From NCBI RefSeq assembly GCF_004514425.2, contig NZ_MYFN02000023.1, positions 1 to 37,122 on the forward strand: 37,122 nucleotides of DNA, written 5' to 3'. Shown in pieces: positions 25,357-33,318 of this stretch. The position numbers and the translations under genes were made by a program. The notes beneath the pieces are model-generated. The model ran no database searches, was not told where the DNA came from, and saw only the letters and a list, made by a program, of their open reading frames with translations. Origin of the DNA: Shinella sumterensis (GTDB taxonomy: Bacteria > Pseudomonadota > Alphaproteobacteria > Rhizobiales > Rhizobiaceae). Within the stretch, counting starts at the first letter, position 1. Each line of letters starts with the position of its first letter.

Positions 25357-26280
25357 ATGCGTATTCTCCTGACCGATCCCCTTGCCTGCAACGACGTCTT
25401 CGACGCCGCGTTGCGGACACGCCACCCCGGCGCGATAACCTATCGCTGGCCGCAAATGCCCGACGACGGGGACTATGACGTGCTTCTTGCCTGGCGGCTG
25501 CCGGAGGAATTCGGCCCACTGCCGAAGAGCCTGTCGCTCGTCTTCTGTTTCGGAGCCGGCGCCGACCATCTTTTGGCCGACTCCCGGATTCCCGGCAACG
25601 TGCCGATCGCCCGCCTGGTGGATGAAGAACAAGCAGGGCAGATTCTGGACTACGTCGCGCATGTCACCTTTGCGAAACTGATGGACGACATGACGCGTCA
25701 TGAGGATCAGCAGGTCGGGCATTGGCGTGGCGCTGATGCGCCGCGGCAGCGGCGGGAGGAACTCAAGGTGACCGTGCTGGGCCTCGGACCAATCGGTCGC
25801 CGGGTGGCGACCGGTCTTGCGTTACTTGGCTTCGACGTTCGCGGCTGGACGAGAGCCGATGCGTCCTGTCCCGGCATCGAGGTTGTCTCAGGCTTCGATC
25901 GACTGGCACAAGCGGCCGACGGTGCCGACCTCCTCGTCAACCTGTTGCCGCTGACAGCCGAAACCACCGGCATCTTGTCCGCGCCGCTTTTCTCAATGCT
26001 GGCCCGTGGCGCCTATGTCGTCAATCTCGGGCGCGGCGGCCACCTGGATCAGGGCGATCTTCTGCAGGCGCTTGCCAGCGGGCAGGTCGGCTGCGCATGG
26101 CTGGACGTTTTCGAACAGGAGCCGCCGCCTTCGGATCATGTCTTCTGGCGGCATCCAAGGATCCGCATAACGCCGCACATTGCCGGTATCCCCACGCCTG
26201 AAGGTGGCGCGCAATCACTCGCTCTCTGCCTCGTCGCCCTGGCCAGCGGGACGCCGCCACCCCAGCTCGTCCGGCCGTAA
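25357..26280 (+). CDS. D-isomer-specific 2-hydroxyacid dehydrogenase (GhrA-like)
   Basis: This 307-residue NAD(P)-dependent enzyme matches the glyoxylate/hydroxypyruvate reductase A branch. The nucleotide-binding motif GLGPIGRRVATGLALLGFDV lies in the middle. The catalytic residues are visible as Arg in VNLGRGGHLD, Glu in WLDVFEQEPPP and His in ITPHIAGIPTP. I use the ATG at 25357 (MRILLTDPLA); an ATG nine bases earlier is possible. It directly follows the aldolase gene, so it may reduce the 2-oxoacid or glyoxylate-type product made in the same pathway. Confidence 0.9.
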   Translation: MRILLTDPLACNDVFDAALRTRHPGAITYRWPQMPDDGDYDVLLAWRLPEEFGPLPKSLSLVFCFGAGADHLLADSRIPGNVPIARLVDEEQAGQILDYVAHVTFAKLMDDMTRHEDQQVGHWRGADAPRQRREELKVTVLGLGPIGRRVATGLALLGFDVRGWTRADASCPGIEVVSGFDRLAQAADGADLLVNLLPLTAETTGILSAPLFSMLARGAYVVNLGRGGHLDQGDLLQALASGQVGCAWLDVFEQEPPPSDHVFWRHPRIRITPHIAGIPTPEGGAQSLALCLVALASGTPPPQLVRP

Positions 26281-26318
26281 CGATCCCACCGGCCCGGCCG
26301 CCATGCTCAAGAATAACA

Positions 26319-26349
26319 TTGACTCCTCTCACCTGAATGCCAGTATACA
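26319..26349 (+). promoter_or_regulatory. Candidate promoter and GntR half-operator before gntR
   Basis: TTGACT at 26319-26324 and TATACA at 26344-26349 resemble -35 and -10 boxes with a 19-bp spacing. The GTATAC core at 26343-26348 repeats the centre of the palindrome at 24579-24590, which suggests self-regulation by the GntR protein. If this is the promoter, the ATG at 26354 would have a very short or no leader. Confidence 0.4.
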
Positions 26350-26353
26350 GCCC

Positions 26354-27070
26354 ATGCTCAAACTCAGTTCCCTTGCCAGTAGCGACACCACCCAACGCCG
26401 AAACACGATTTCGGCGAAGACGCTTGTCGAGTTGCGCGAGGCGATCGTGACCACCCGCATCAAGCCCGGTGAGGGACTGTCCGAGACCGACGTCGCGCAG
26501 GCACTCGGCATTAGCCGCACACCCGTGCGGGAAGCCTTCGCCCGCTTGTTCGAAGAGGGCCTGATCGAGATTTCCCCGCAGAAGGGAACGCGCGTTTCGC
26601 TCATCGATATGGCTCGGGTGAACGAGGCCACGTTCATTCGTTCGACACTGGAAAGCGCGGTGATCGCGCGATCCCGGACGATTCCGCCGATCACCGTTCT
26701 CGACGAACTCGACATGCTGATCCGGCGACAGGAGCGCGCGCGCGAAGACAACGACATGGTGGCTCTGCACCGCGCCGACATGGAGTTTCACTCCACGCTC
26801 ATGTCCGCCTTCGGCATGGCGAGGGCATGGACCGCCTGCCAGCACATCGTCGCCGATATGATCCGCGTGCAGTTTCTCGTCGGCCTGCGCCCCGATCATG
26901 TCGAGGCGATCCTCAAAGAGCATCGCGGCATCGTCGCTTCCATCCGCAGCGGCGATTACTCAACGGCTGCGGACCTGATGACCGCGCATGTCGGCAGCAT
27001 CGATCTCGATCAGAACGATCTGCGCGAAGAGAACGGGCACTACTTCCAATCACCGGAGATACGCCCGTGA
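26354..27070 (+). CDS. GntR-family transcriptional regulator, FCD subfamily
   Basis: This 238-residue regulator has a winged helix-turn-helix at about 20-85 (LVELREAIVTTRIKPGEGLSETDVAQ, then LGISRTPVREAFARLFEEGLIEI) and an all-helical FCD ligand domain at about 95-220. FCD domains sense organic acids, often through a metal held by Asp and His residues, and DMEFHSTLM supplies likely ligands. The start is uncertain: ATG at 26354 or at 26303; neither has a good ribosome binding site. It follows the 2-hydroxyacid dehydrogenase and likely controls the aldolase operon. Confidence 0.9.
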   Translation: MLKLSSLASSDTTQRRNTISAKTLVELREAIVTTRIKPGEGLSETDVAQALGISRTPVREAFARLFEEGLIEISPQKGTRVSLIDMARVNEATFIRSTLESAVIARSRTIPPITVLDELDMLIRRQERAREDNDMVALHRADMEFHSTLMSAFGMARAWTACQHIVADMIRVQFLVGLRPDHVEAILKEHRGIVASIRSGDYSTAADLMTAHVGSIDLDQNDLREENGHYFQSPEIRP

Positions 27071-27146
27071 CGGCATCGGCCGCGACTTTAAGGCGATTTT
27101 CGCCAACATCGGACCTCCCAACGGTCAACCATTTTGCCGTTTACGC

Positions 27147-27167
27147 AACCGGTTTAGTAAACCGGTT
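27147..27167. promoter_or_regulatory. Tandem LacI-type operator before the second LacI gene
   Basis: The 8-bp palindrome AACCGGTT occurs at 27147-27154 and again at 27160-27167, and together they form one perfect 21-bp inverted repeat centred on G27157. Each copy has the central CG of LacI-family sites. The block lies 31-52 bp before the ATG of the LacI gene and suggests tight self-regulation. Confidence 0.75.
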
Positions 27168-27198
27168 TTGTAGGGTTCTCAGCTTGGGATATTTCCTG

Positions 27199-28224
27199 AT
27201 GACGACGAGAAAAATAACAATTCGAGATGTCGCGACTGCTGCCGGTGTGTCGGTCAGCACCGTCTCGCGTCATCTGAATGGCCGGATCTCCCTGCCAGAA
27301 CCGACAGCAAAGCGCATCGAGCAGACGGTGAAGAATCTAAGCTATCGCCCCAACGCACTTGCCCGCCGGCTCACCCACGGCAAGAGCGAGACGCTTGGTT
27401 TCATCACGTCCGACATCGCCTATCCGCTGTTTGCGGCGATTGCCAGCGCCTCCGAGGCGGAAGCGGCGGCCAATGGTTACAGTCTGCTGATGTTCAACAG
27501 CCGCAACATCGTCGACAACGAGATTGCCTTCCTTGCGCGCATCGATGATCGCCAGGTCGATGGTGTGTTGCTGATGACCAACCATTCGGACGAAGGGCCG
27601 CTGGTCCGCAAGATCAACCAGAGCGGCAACGTGGTGCTGATCGACGAGGACGTGCCCGGCGCGCGGGCACCCCGCCTGTTTGCCGAGAACGTGCGTGGCG
27701 CCAGGCTCGCGATCGAGCATCTGATCGCGGCTGGTCATCGCCGCATCGCCGTCATCGCCGGCCCCGAGGGGCTGCTCAGCACCATCGAGCGGCTGGCCGG
27801 ATACCACGAAACCATGGAGGCGGCCGGCATCGAGGTCGATCCCGCCCTGGTTTTCAAGGTCTCCTACGACGAGAGCGCAGGCTCCGAGGCTTTCGAAGCG
27901 CTCATGGGCATGGCCGATCCGCCGACCGCCGTCTTCGCCTTTGCCGACATGCTCGCCATCGGCGCGATCAAGCTCGCCCGCCAGCGCGGTATCCGCATTC
28001 CTGACGATGTGTCGCTCGTCAGCTTCGATGACATTTTGCACGCCGAACTGCTCGATCCGCCGCTGACCACCGTCAGGCAATCACCGGAGGACTTCGGTCG
28101 GCGCGGCATCAACATGCTCCTCGGCCTGATCCGGGGAGAAAAATCCGAAACGGCCATCCAGCGCATCGCAGTCGAGCTGGTGGTTCGCAAATCGGTGTGT
28201 CCGCCATCAAAGCGAGGAGGCTAA
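27199..28224 (+). CDS. LacI-family transcriptional regulator
   Basis: This 341-residue regulator starts MTTRKITIRDVATAAGVSVS, followed by TVSRHLNGRISLPEPTAKRI: a standard LacI helix-turn-helix, then the hinge LSYRPNALARRLTHGKS. The effector domain follows from about residue 62 (TLGFITSDIAYPLFAAIASA). I use the ATG at 27199, preceded by GGGA; the longer frame upstream overlaps gntR and has no homology. It reads toward the transporter genes 90 bp downstream and may control them as well as itself, through the tandem operator just upstream. Confidence 0.92.
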   Translation: MTTRKITIRDVATAAGVSVSTVSRHLNGRISLPEPTAKRIEQTVKNLSYRPNALARRLTHGKSETLGFITSDIAYPLFAAIASASEAEAAANGYSLLMFNSRNIVDNEIAFLARIDDRQVDGVLLMTNHSDEGPLVRKINQSGNVVLIDEDVPGARAPRLFAENVRGARLAIEHLIAAGHRRIAVIAGPEGLLSTIERLAGYHETMEAAGIEVDPALVFKVSYDESAGSEAFEALMGMADPPTAVFAFADMLAIGAIKLARQRGIRIPDDVSLVSFDDILHAELLDPPLTTVRQSPEDFGRRGINMLLGLIRGEKSETAIQRIAVELVVRKSVCPPSKRGG

Positions 28225-28314
28225 GGCGACATTGGAAATTGGCGCCCGGGAGCAATTCCGGCCGCCGGGAGGAGAAGCAGTGACCGATCGAACAATCAAA
28301 AGGGGAATACTCTA

Positions 28315-29418
28315 ATGTCGGTAAATCGCTTCAGCCAAGACTCAGCCATGATCGCCCTGGACAAGTTCACGTCCGGCAAGATCGACCGCCGTGCATTCAT
28401 GACCGCTTTGGCGGGCCTTGGCCTCGCCGCAACATTCAAGCCCGGCCGTGCGGCCGCGGAAACCTCCGAAATCGTCGTCTGCAATTGGGGCGGCGCAGCG
28501 CTCGAAGCCTTCCAGAAGGCCTATGGCGACCCCTTCAAGGAAAAGAGCGGCATCGAGGTCGTCATAGATGGCGCAGGTCCCTCCACCGGTGCGATCCGCG
28601 CAATGGTCGAATCCAAGAACGTCACCTGGGACGCCACCGACGGCGGCATGGTGGACGCGGCGACGCTCGGTGCCGGCGGCTTCGTCGAACCGATCGACTA
28701 TTCGATCGTCGACAAGTCGCTGGTCGGCGACGGCATGGCCGCCGAATTCGGCATCTGCAACTACACCTTCGCCAATGTGCTCGCCTATGATGCCAAGAAG
28801 ACCGGCAGCCAGACACCGGCGGGCTGGGCGGATTTCTTCGACACCGCCAAGTTTCCCGGCAAGCGCACGATGTGCAAATGGATCCAGGGCCAGCTGGAAT
28901 CAGTCCTGCTCGCCGATGGCGTCAAGCCCGAGGAAATGTATCCGCTCGATGTCGACCGCGCCTTCAAGAAACTGGAGCCGCTCCTGCCTGAAATCATCTT
29001 CTGGGAATCCGGCGCGCAAAGCCAGCAGCTCTTCCGCGACGGCGAAGTGGTGATGGGCAACATCTGGCACACCCGGGCCAATCTTCTGCGCAAGGAAAAC
29101 CCGGACCTCACCTGGACCTGGAACGAGAACCTGTTGTTCTCCTCCGCCTGGTCAGTGCCGAAGGGCAATCCGGCCGGCAAGAAGGTCTATGACTTCATCA
29201 ATTCCTCGCTTCGGCCGGAAGGCCAGATCGTGCTTCTGCGCCTGATGGGCAACGGTCCGTCGAACCCGAAGGCGCTCGATATGATGACCGAGGAAGACAA
29301 GGCCGTCTATCCACTCGCGCCGGAAAACGCCAAGACCGGCCTGCGCGTGATGGCCGAATACTACGCAGAGAACGAAGCCGAGCTGCAGAACCGCTTCCTC
29401 GACTTCATTTCCCGCTAA
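28315..29418 (+). CDS. ABC transporter periplasmic substrate-binding protein, PotD-like, Tat-exported
   Basis: This 367-residue protein carries a twin-arginine type signal (DRRAFMTALAGLGLAATFKP) after a short N-terminal stretch, with likely cleavage around RAAAE near residue 49. The mature protein is a type 2 binding protein of the spermidine/putrescine class (IVVCNWGGAALEAFQKAYGD; KRTMCKWIQG; MGNIWHTRANLLRKENPDL). A strong ribosome binding site AAAAGGGGA precedes the ATG. It differs clearly from the binding protein at 16969-18018, so the two transporters probably have different ligands. A stem-loop follows it before the permease genes. Confidence 0.93.
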   Translation: MSVNRFSQDSAMIALDKFTSGKIDRRAFMTALAGLGLAATFKPGRAAAETSEIVVCNWGGAALEAFQKAYGDPFKEKSGIEVVIDGAGPSTGAIRAMVESKNVTWDATDGGMVDAATLGAGGFVEPIDYSIVDKSLVGDGMAAEFGICNYTFANVLAYDAKKTGSQTPAGWADFFDTAKFPGKRTMCKWIQGQLESVLLADGVKPEEMYPLDVDRAFKKLEPLLPEIIFWESGAQSQQLFRDGEVVMGNIWHTRANLLRKENPDLTWTWNENLLFSSAWSVPKGNPAGKKVYDFINSSLRPEGQIVLLRLMGNGPSNPKALDMMTEEDKAVYPLAPENAKTGLRVMAEYYAENEAELQNRFLDFISR

Positions 29419-29426
29419 CCTCCAAC

Positions 29427-29458
29427 GCAGCCGCCGGCCTTTCCTGGCCGGTGGCTGC
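29427..29458 (+). other. Stem-loop between binding-protein and permease genes
   Basis: The 13-base arms at 29427-29439 (GCAGCCGCCGGCC) and 29446-29458 pair fully apart from one G-T wobble, around a six-base loop. No T-run follows. Such hairpins after binding-protein genes protect the upstream mRNA and let that protein be made in excess of the membrane subunits. Confidence 0.7.
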
Positions 29459-29467
29459 CGGTAGACG

Positions 29468-30316
29468 GTGATCGTCGTGACCAATTTCCGGCGTTGGGCC
29501 ATTGCCCTGACGGTACCTGCGGGTGCCTTGGCAATCTGTTTCTACGTCCTCCCGATCCTGCAGGTCCTTGCGCTGAGCGTCACGGAACCGAGCTTCGGCC
29601 TGGGCAACTACATAGCGCTCTTCCAGAATGCCGCCATCGGCCGCGTGGTGAGAACGACGCTCGTCGTCTCGGCGATGACGACGGTGCTGACGATCGTCTT
29701 CAGCTACATCGTCGCCTTCGCGCTCGTGCAGATGCGCCCCGGCGTCCGTCGCTTCGCCATGTTCCTGGTGATGCTGCCCTTCTGGATCTCGGTGCTGGTC
29801 AGGGCCTTTTCCTGGATCACGATCCTCAGGCGCAACGGTGTGCTCAACTCCGCCCTCGGCGAGGCGGGCCTGATCAGCGAGCCGCTGGAACTCATCTACA
29901 ACCAGCTCGGCGTGATCATCGGCATGGTGCATTACATGATGCCGTTTGCCATCCTGCTGCTCTACGCAAACCTGACCGACATCGACGGCCGCATCATCCA
30001 GGCCGCCCGTTCGCTCGGTGCGCGCCCCTTCACCATCTTCTGGCGTGTCTGGCTGCCACTCTCCATGCCGGGCCTGGCCATCACCACGCTCTTCATCGTC
30101 ATCTTCTCTTTTGGCTTCCTGGTGACGCCCGCCATCCTCGGCGCCGGACGTGTGCTGATGATCGCCGAATACATATCGGTGCAGATCTCCGGCACCCTTC
30201 GCTGGGGCGTGGCGACCGCCCTTTCCACATCGATGCTTCTGGTCGTGGCTGGCCTCGTCGCCCTTGCGATGCGCCATCCCGCCTTCCGCAGCGCCTTCGG
30301 GGGGTCGCAGAAATGA
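29468..30316 (+). CDS. ABC transporter permease, PotB-type
   Basis: This 282-residue membrane protein begins from a GTG at 29468 (another GTG at 29477 is possible) with a basic tail and a first membrane segment (AIALTVPAGALAICFYVLPILQ). About six segments are visible. The ATPase-contacting EAA loop reads QAARSLGARPFTIFWRVWLPLSMPG. Its stop overlaps the start of the next permease gene as ATGA. It forms the channel for the binding protein encoded upstream. Confidence 0.92.
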   Translation: MIVVTNFRRWAIALTVPAGALAICFYVLPILQVLALSVTEPSFGLGNYIALFQNAAIGRVVRTTLVVSAMTTVLTIVFSYIVAFALVQMRPGVRRFAMFLVMLPFWISVLVRAFSWITILRRNGVLNSALGEAGLISEPLELIYNQLGVIIGMVHYMMPFAILLLYANLTDIDGRIIQAARSLGARPFTIFWRVWLPLSMPGLAITTLFIVIFSFGFLVTPAILGAGRVLMIAEYISVQISGTLRWGVATALSTSMLLVVAGLVALAMRHPAFRSAFGGSQK

Positions 30317-31119
30317 TGCCCGGATGGATCCTCCTGCAACGCCTGCTGCCCCGCATCGCCGCCTGGCTGCTGCTTGCCTTCCTGTTCCTGCCGATCCTCG
30401 TGGTAATCCCCGTCTCGCTGACCGACAGGGAATACCTGTCGCTGCCGGACCAGTCGCTTTCGCTGCAGCATTTCGCCTCGCTCCTCAACTGGCGCGCCGG
30501 CTGGCTGCCCAGCATGATCACCAGTATCGGCATCGCCATCGCCTCCAGTCTGCTCGCCACGGCGCTTGCGGCCGCCTTCGCCATCGGAGCCTGGGTCCAT
30601 GCCGGGCGCTGGCCGACGGCGATGCGGCTGATCCTGCTCTCCCCGCTGATCGTGCCGCCGATCATCTATGCCGTGGGCATGGTCAGGCTGTGGTCGCGTT
30701 TCAACCTGCTCGATACTTGGATCGGCGTGACCCTGGTGCACATGATCCTGTCGATGCCGCTCGCCGTGCTCGCCATCGGCGCCTCGCTCGCCAATCTCGA
30801 TCCCCGCCTGGTCCAGGCCGCCCGTTCGCTCGGCGCTCGCCCGCCAATTGTGTTCGCCAAGGTGATCCTGCCGAACATCTTGCCGGGCGTCGCAGCCGGC
30901 GCTGTTTTCGCCTTCATCACCTCCTGGGACGAGATCACCGTCACCCTCTTCATCACCAGCCGACGGATCGTGACGCTGCCGCGCAAGATCTGGACCAGTA
31001 TCGCCGATTCCGTCGATCCCGCACTCGCCGCGATCGCCGCCGTCATGCTGCTCGTCACCATCGTCGGCCTTCTCATCCGCATGCTGGTCTGGGACGGCCG
31101 CACACCCAACCGGTCCTGA
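30313..31119 (+). CDS. ABC transporter permease, PotC-type
   Basis: This 268-residue protein is the second permease of the system. Its first membrane segment follows RLLPRIAAW, and the EAA loop reads QAARSLGARPPIVFAKVILPNILPG. The ATG at 30313 overlaps the upstream stop by four bases; a longer frame reaching back to 29494 is only an artefact of overlap with the first permease gene. The matching ATPase gene is not next but comes after an amidinotransferase-type enzyme gene. Confidence 0.92.
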   Translation: MMPGWILLQRLLPRIAAWLLLAFLFLPILVVIPVSLTDREYLSLPDQSLSLQHFASLLNWRAGWLPSMITSIGIAIASSLLATALAAAFAIGAWVHAGRWPTAMRLILLSPLIVPPIIYAVGMVRLWSRFNLLDTWIGVTLVHMILSMPLAVLAIGASLANLDPRLVQAARSLGARPPIVFAKVILPNILPGVAAGAVFAFITSWDEITVTLFITSRRIVTLPRKIWTSIADSVDPALAAIAAVMLLVTIVGLLIRMLVWDGRTPNRS

Positions 31120-31159
31120 ACCGCCAAATCCATCTCCACCCAGAAAGGACAATGACGAC

Positions 31160-32176
31160 ATGACTGCCCACACACCTTCCATGAGCGAACACGAATACAA
31201 GGAAGCAAAGTTCTTCCAGACCTTCGGTTCTGTGCCGACGCCCGGCTTCGCCGATCCGGCCGAACAGACCAGTGTATGGGGCCGCCCCTGGGGTTGCTCC
31301 AATGATGTCGGCAAGCTGCGCGCCGTTCTCATGCATCGTCCGGGGGACGAAGTGAACATCGTCGAGAACAAGCCGATGCTCGAGACGGGCGGCTTCGGCG
31401 ATCCGGAAAAGGGCTGGTACTGGATGGGCAAGACCCTGCCCGACCTGCCCGCCATGCAGGCCGCCCATGATCGCTTCACCGCACTCCTGCGCTCCGAAGG
31501 CGTCGATGTGATCCTCGTCGACAAAGCGGCCCCCGGCGCCATGAAGCAGATCTATTGCCGCGACAGCGTCATCAGCGTGAAAGGCGGCGCCATCGTCACC
31601 CGCCTCGCCCGCAAGGTGCGTCGCGGCGAAGAACTGCCGGTCACCCAGGCACTCGCGAAGGTCGGTTGCCCTATCCTCGGGACCGTCCACGGCGAAGGCG
31701 TGTTCGAAGGCGGCGGCTTTGCCCTGATCGACGACAAGACGGCCGTCTGCGCGCTGTCGGTCGCCTGCAACGAGGAAGGTGTCCGCCAGGTCGAGCGCAT
31801 CCTGAACGGCCTCGGCATCGAGTTGATCAAGCTGCCGATGCCGGGCTACCGCATCCATATCGACGGCTCGTTCAACATGATCGACCACGAGACCGCGATC
31901 ATCAACATCAACGAACTGCCGTACTTCTTCATCGAATACCTGAACAAGCGCGGCATGAAGCTGATCGAGCTTCCGCCCGAGGACAACGCCTTCTCGCTCA
32001 ACTGCCTGGCAATCGCGCCCGGCCGGGTCATCATGCACGAGACACGGACCCCACGCCTGGCCGAGCGCCTCGACAAGGCCGGTATCGAGGTGCTCACGAT
32101 CGACTACGAATGCGTCGAACTTGGTGGCGGCGGCATTCATTGCTCGACCGGCCCGCTCGCAAGGGATCCGGGCTGA
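31160..32176 (+). CDS. Arginine deiminase superfamily (amidinotransferase/DDAH-like) protein
   Basis: This 338-residue protein has the pentein fold signature of enzymes that act on guanidino groups. Seen motifs are CRDS (Asp135), FEGGGF (Glu183), RIHIDGSF (His233) and GGGGIHCSTGPL, with Cys328 as nucleophile. In arginine deiminases the second motif reads EGGD; here the acid is glycine, which departs from classical deiminases and leaves the exact substrate open. Family reactions include hydrolysis of arginine, methylarginines or agmatine and amidino transfer. It lies between the permease and ATPase genes of one transporter, so it most likely acts on the imported compound. Confidence 0.85.
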   Translation: MTAHTPSMSEHEYKEAKFFQTFGSVPTPGFADPAEQTSVWGRPWGCSNDVGKLRAVLMHRPGDEVNIVENKPMLETGGFGDPEKGWYWMGKTLPDLPAMQAAHDRFTALLRSEGVDVILVDKAAPGAMKQIYCRDSVISVKGGAIVTRLARKVRRGEELPVTQALAKVGCPILGTVHGEGVFEGGGFALIDDKTAVCALSVACNEEGVRQVERILNGLGIELIKLPMPGYRIHIDGSFNMIDHETAIININELPYFFIEYLNKRGMKLIELPPEDNAFSLNCLAIAPGRVIMHETRTPRLAERLDKAGIEVLTIDYECVELGGGGIHCSTGPLARDPG

Positions 32177-32177
32177 C

Positions 32178-33251
32178 ATGGCGTTTCTCGACATCAGAAT
32201 GCTGCGCAAGACCTATGGCAGCGCCGTCGCTCTCGACGGCGTCGACCTGACGGTCCAGGCGGGCGAGTTCGTGACCCTTCTCGGTCCCTCCGGGTCGGGC
32301 AAGACAACCCTTTTGATGTCGATCGCCGGCTTCACCAGGCCGGACGAAGGCGGTATCGTGGTCGATGGGCACGACGTCACGTTCATGGATCCCGAGGACC
32401 GCGATTTCGGCCTGGTGTTTCAGGGCTATGCGCTCTTTCCCCACCTGAGCGTCGCTGAAAACATCGCCTTTCCCCTGAAGGTCCGGAAATGGGACAAGGC
32501 GCGCATCGCGGCGAAGGTGGAGGAAATGCTCCGCCTCGTCGACCTCACCGACTACGCGTCACGCAAGCCGAAGCAGCTTTCCGGCGGCCAGCAACAGCGG
32601 GTGGCCATCGCAAGGGCGCTTGCCTACGGACCGCGCATCCTGCTGCTCGACGAACCACTATCGGCACTCGACCGCAATCTCAGGGAAAGCATGCAGCGCG
32701 AGCTGAAACGCCTGCATCAGGAAACCGGCGTCACCTTCATCTTCGTCACCCACGACCAGGAGGAAGCCTACGCCATGTCGGACCGCATCGCGGTCTTTCA
32801 TGCCGGGCGGATCGTCCAGATCGGCGCGCCGCGCGAGATCTACGCCAATCCCCAATCGCTGTTCGTCGCGGGCTTCCTCGGCGGCAACAACATCTTCAAG
32901 GCCCGCCACGCGGCGGCAGATGGGACGCTTACTTTTTTCGGAAACGCGTGTTCACGTCCGCCACGTTTCAATCCTGCCGTCCATGGCAAGGAGGGCGAGG
33001 TCATCGGATGGGTCAGGCCCGAGGACATCGCCGTCGGAGACCCGGACGCCGCCGCGACCATCCGTTTCGACGCCACCGTCGTCGACATTTCCTTCGTCGG
33101 TTCGGCCGAAAAGCTGACCGTCACCACCACCGACGGCCAGGAACTGACCCTGCAGGTTCCCATGCACTTCGCAGTCGACATCCGTCCCGGCGCCGTCCTC
33201 CGTTGCGCCGTCAAACCGGAAGCCATCGGCTTTCTGCCACCAGACATATGA
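32178..33251 (+). CDS. ABC transporter ATP-binding protein, PotA-type
   Basis: This 357-residue protein powers the transporter encoded just upstream. It has Walker A GPSGSGKT at 36-43, the signature LSGGQQQRVAIARAL, Walker B LLLDEPLSALD and the switch histidine in FVTHDQEEAY. A TOBE-type domain fills the last ~115 residues. The ATG at 32178 follows the stop of the pentein gene by one base, so the two are coupled. Confidence 0.94.
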   Translation: MAFLDIRMLRKTYGSAVALDGVDLTVQAGEFVTLLGPSGSGKTTLLMSIAGFTRPDEGGIVVDGHDVTFMDPEDRDFGLVFQGYALFPHLSVAENIAFPLKVRKWDKARIAAKVEEMLRLVDLTDYASRKPKQLSGGQQQRVAIARALAYGPRILLLDEPLSALDRNLRESMQRELKRLHQETGVTFIFVTHDQEEAYAMSDRIAVFHAGRIVQIGAPREIYANPQSLFVAGFLGGNNIFKARHAAADGTLTFFGNACSRPPRFNPAVHGKEGEVIGWVRPEDIAVGDPDAAATIRFDATVVDISFVGSAEKLTVTTTDGQELTLQVPMHFAVDIRPGAVLRCAVKPEAIGFLPPDI

Positions 33252-33318
33252 AGCGGCGGCGGGGGGCCGGAAGGCCCGGTCGCATCTCCGAATGCAAGCA
33301 AAGATGGAAGAGTAAATC

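Noticed and set aside
26827-27198. N-terminal extension of the second LacI protein
   Set aside because: The extra residues overlap the gntR gene in another frame and have no LacI similarity; the helix-turn-helix begins just after 27199, and the tandem operator would be inside the gene.
28225-28314. Imperfect inverted repeat around GGAAATTG and CAATTCC near 28235-28260 as an operator before the second binding-protein gene
   Set aside because: The arms differ in length and pairing is broken; it does not resemble the AACCGGTT or GTATAC sites found nearby, so it was not called.
29494-31119. A 541-residue long version of the second permease
   Set aside because: Its first 273 codons are out of frame with, and overlap, the first permease. 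Homology begins at the ATG at 30313, which shows the normal ATGA overlap.
29962-31542. A 526-codon open frame on the minus strand opposite the permease genes
   Set aside because: It is antisense to two clear ABC permeases with EAA loops; its composition (rich in D, E, R, H, G) is that of a shadow frame in GC-rich DNA and no domain is recognisable.
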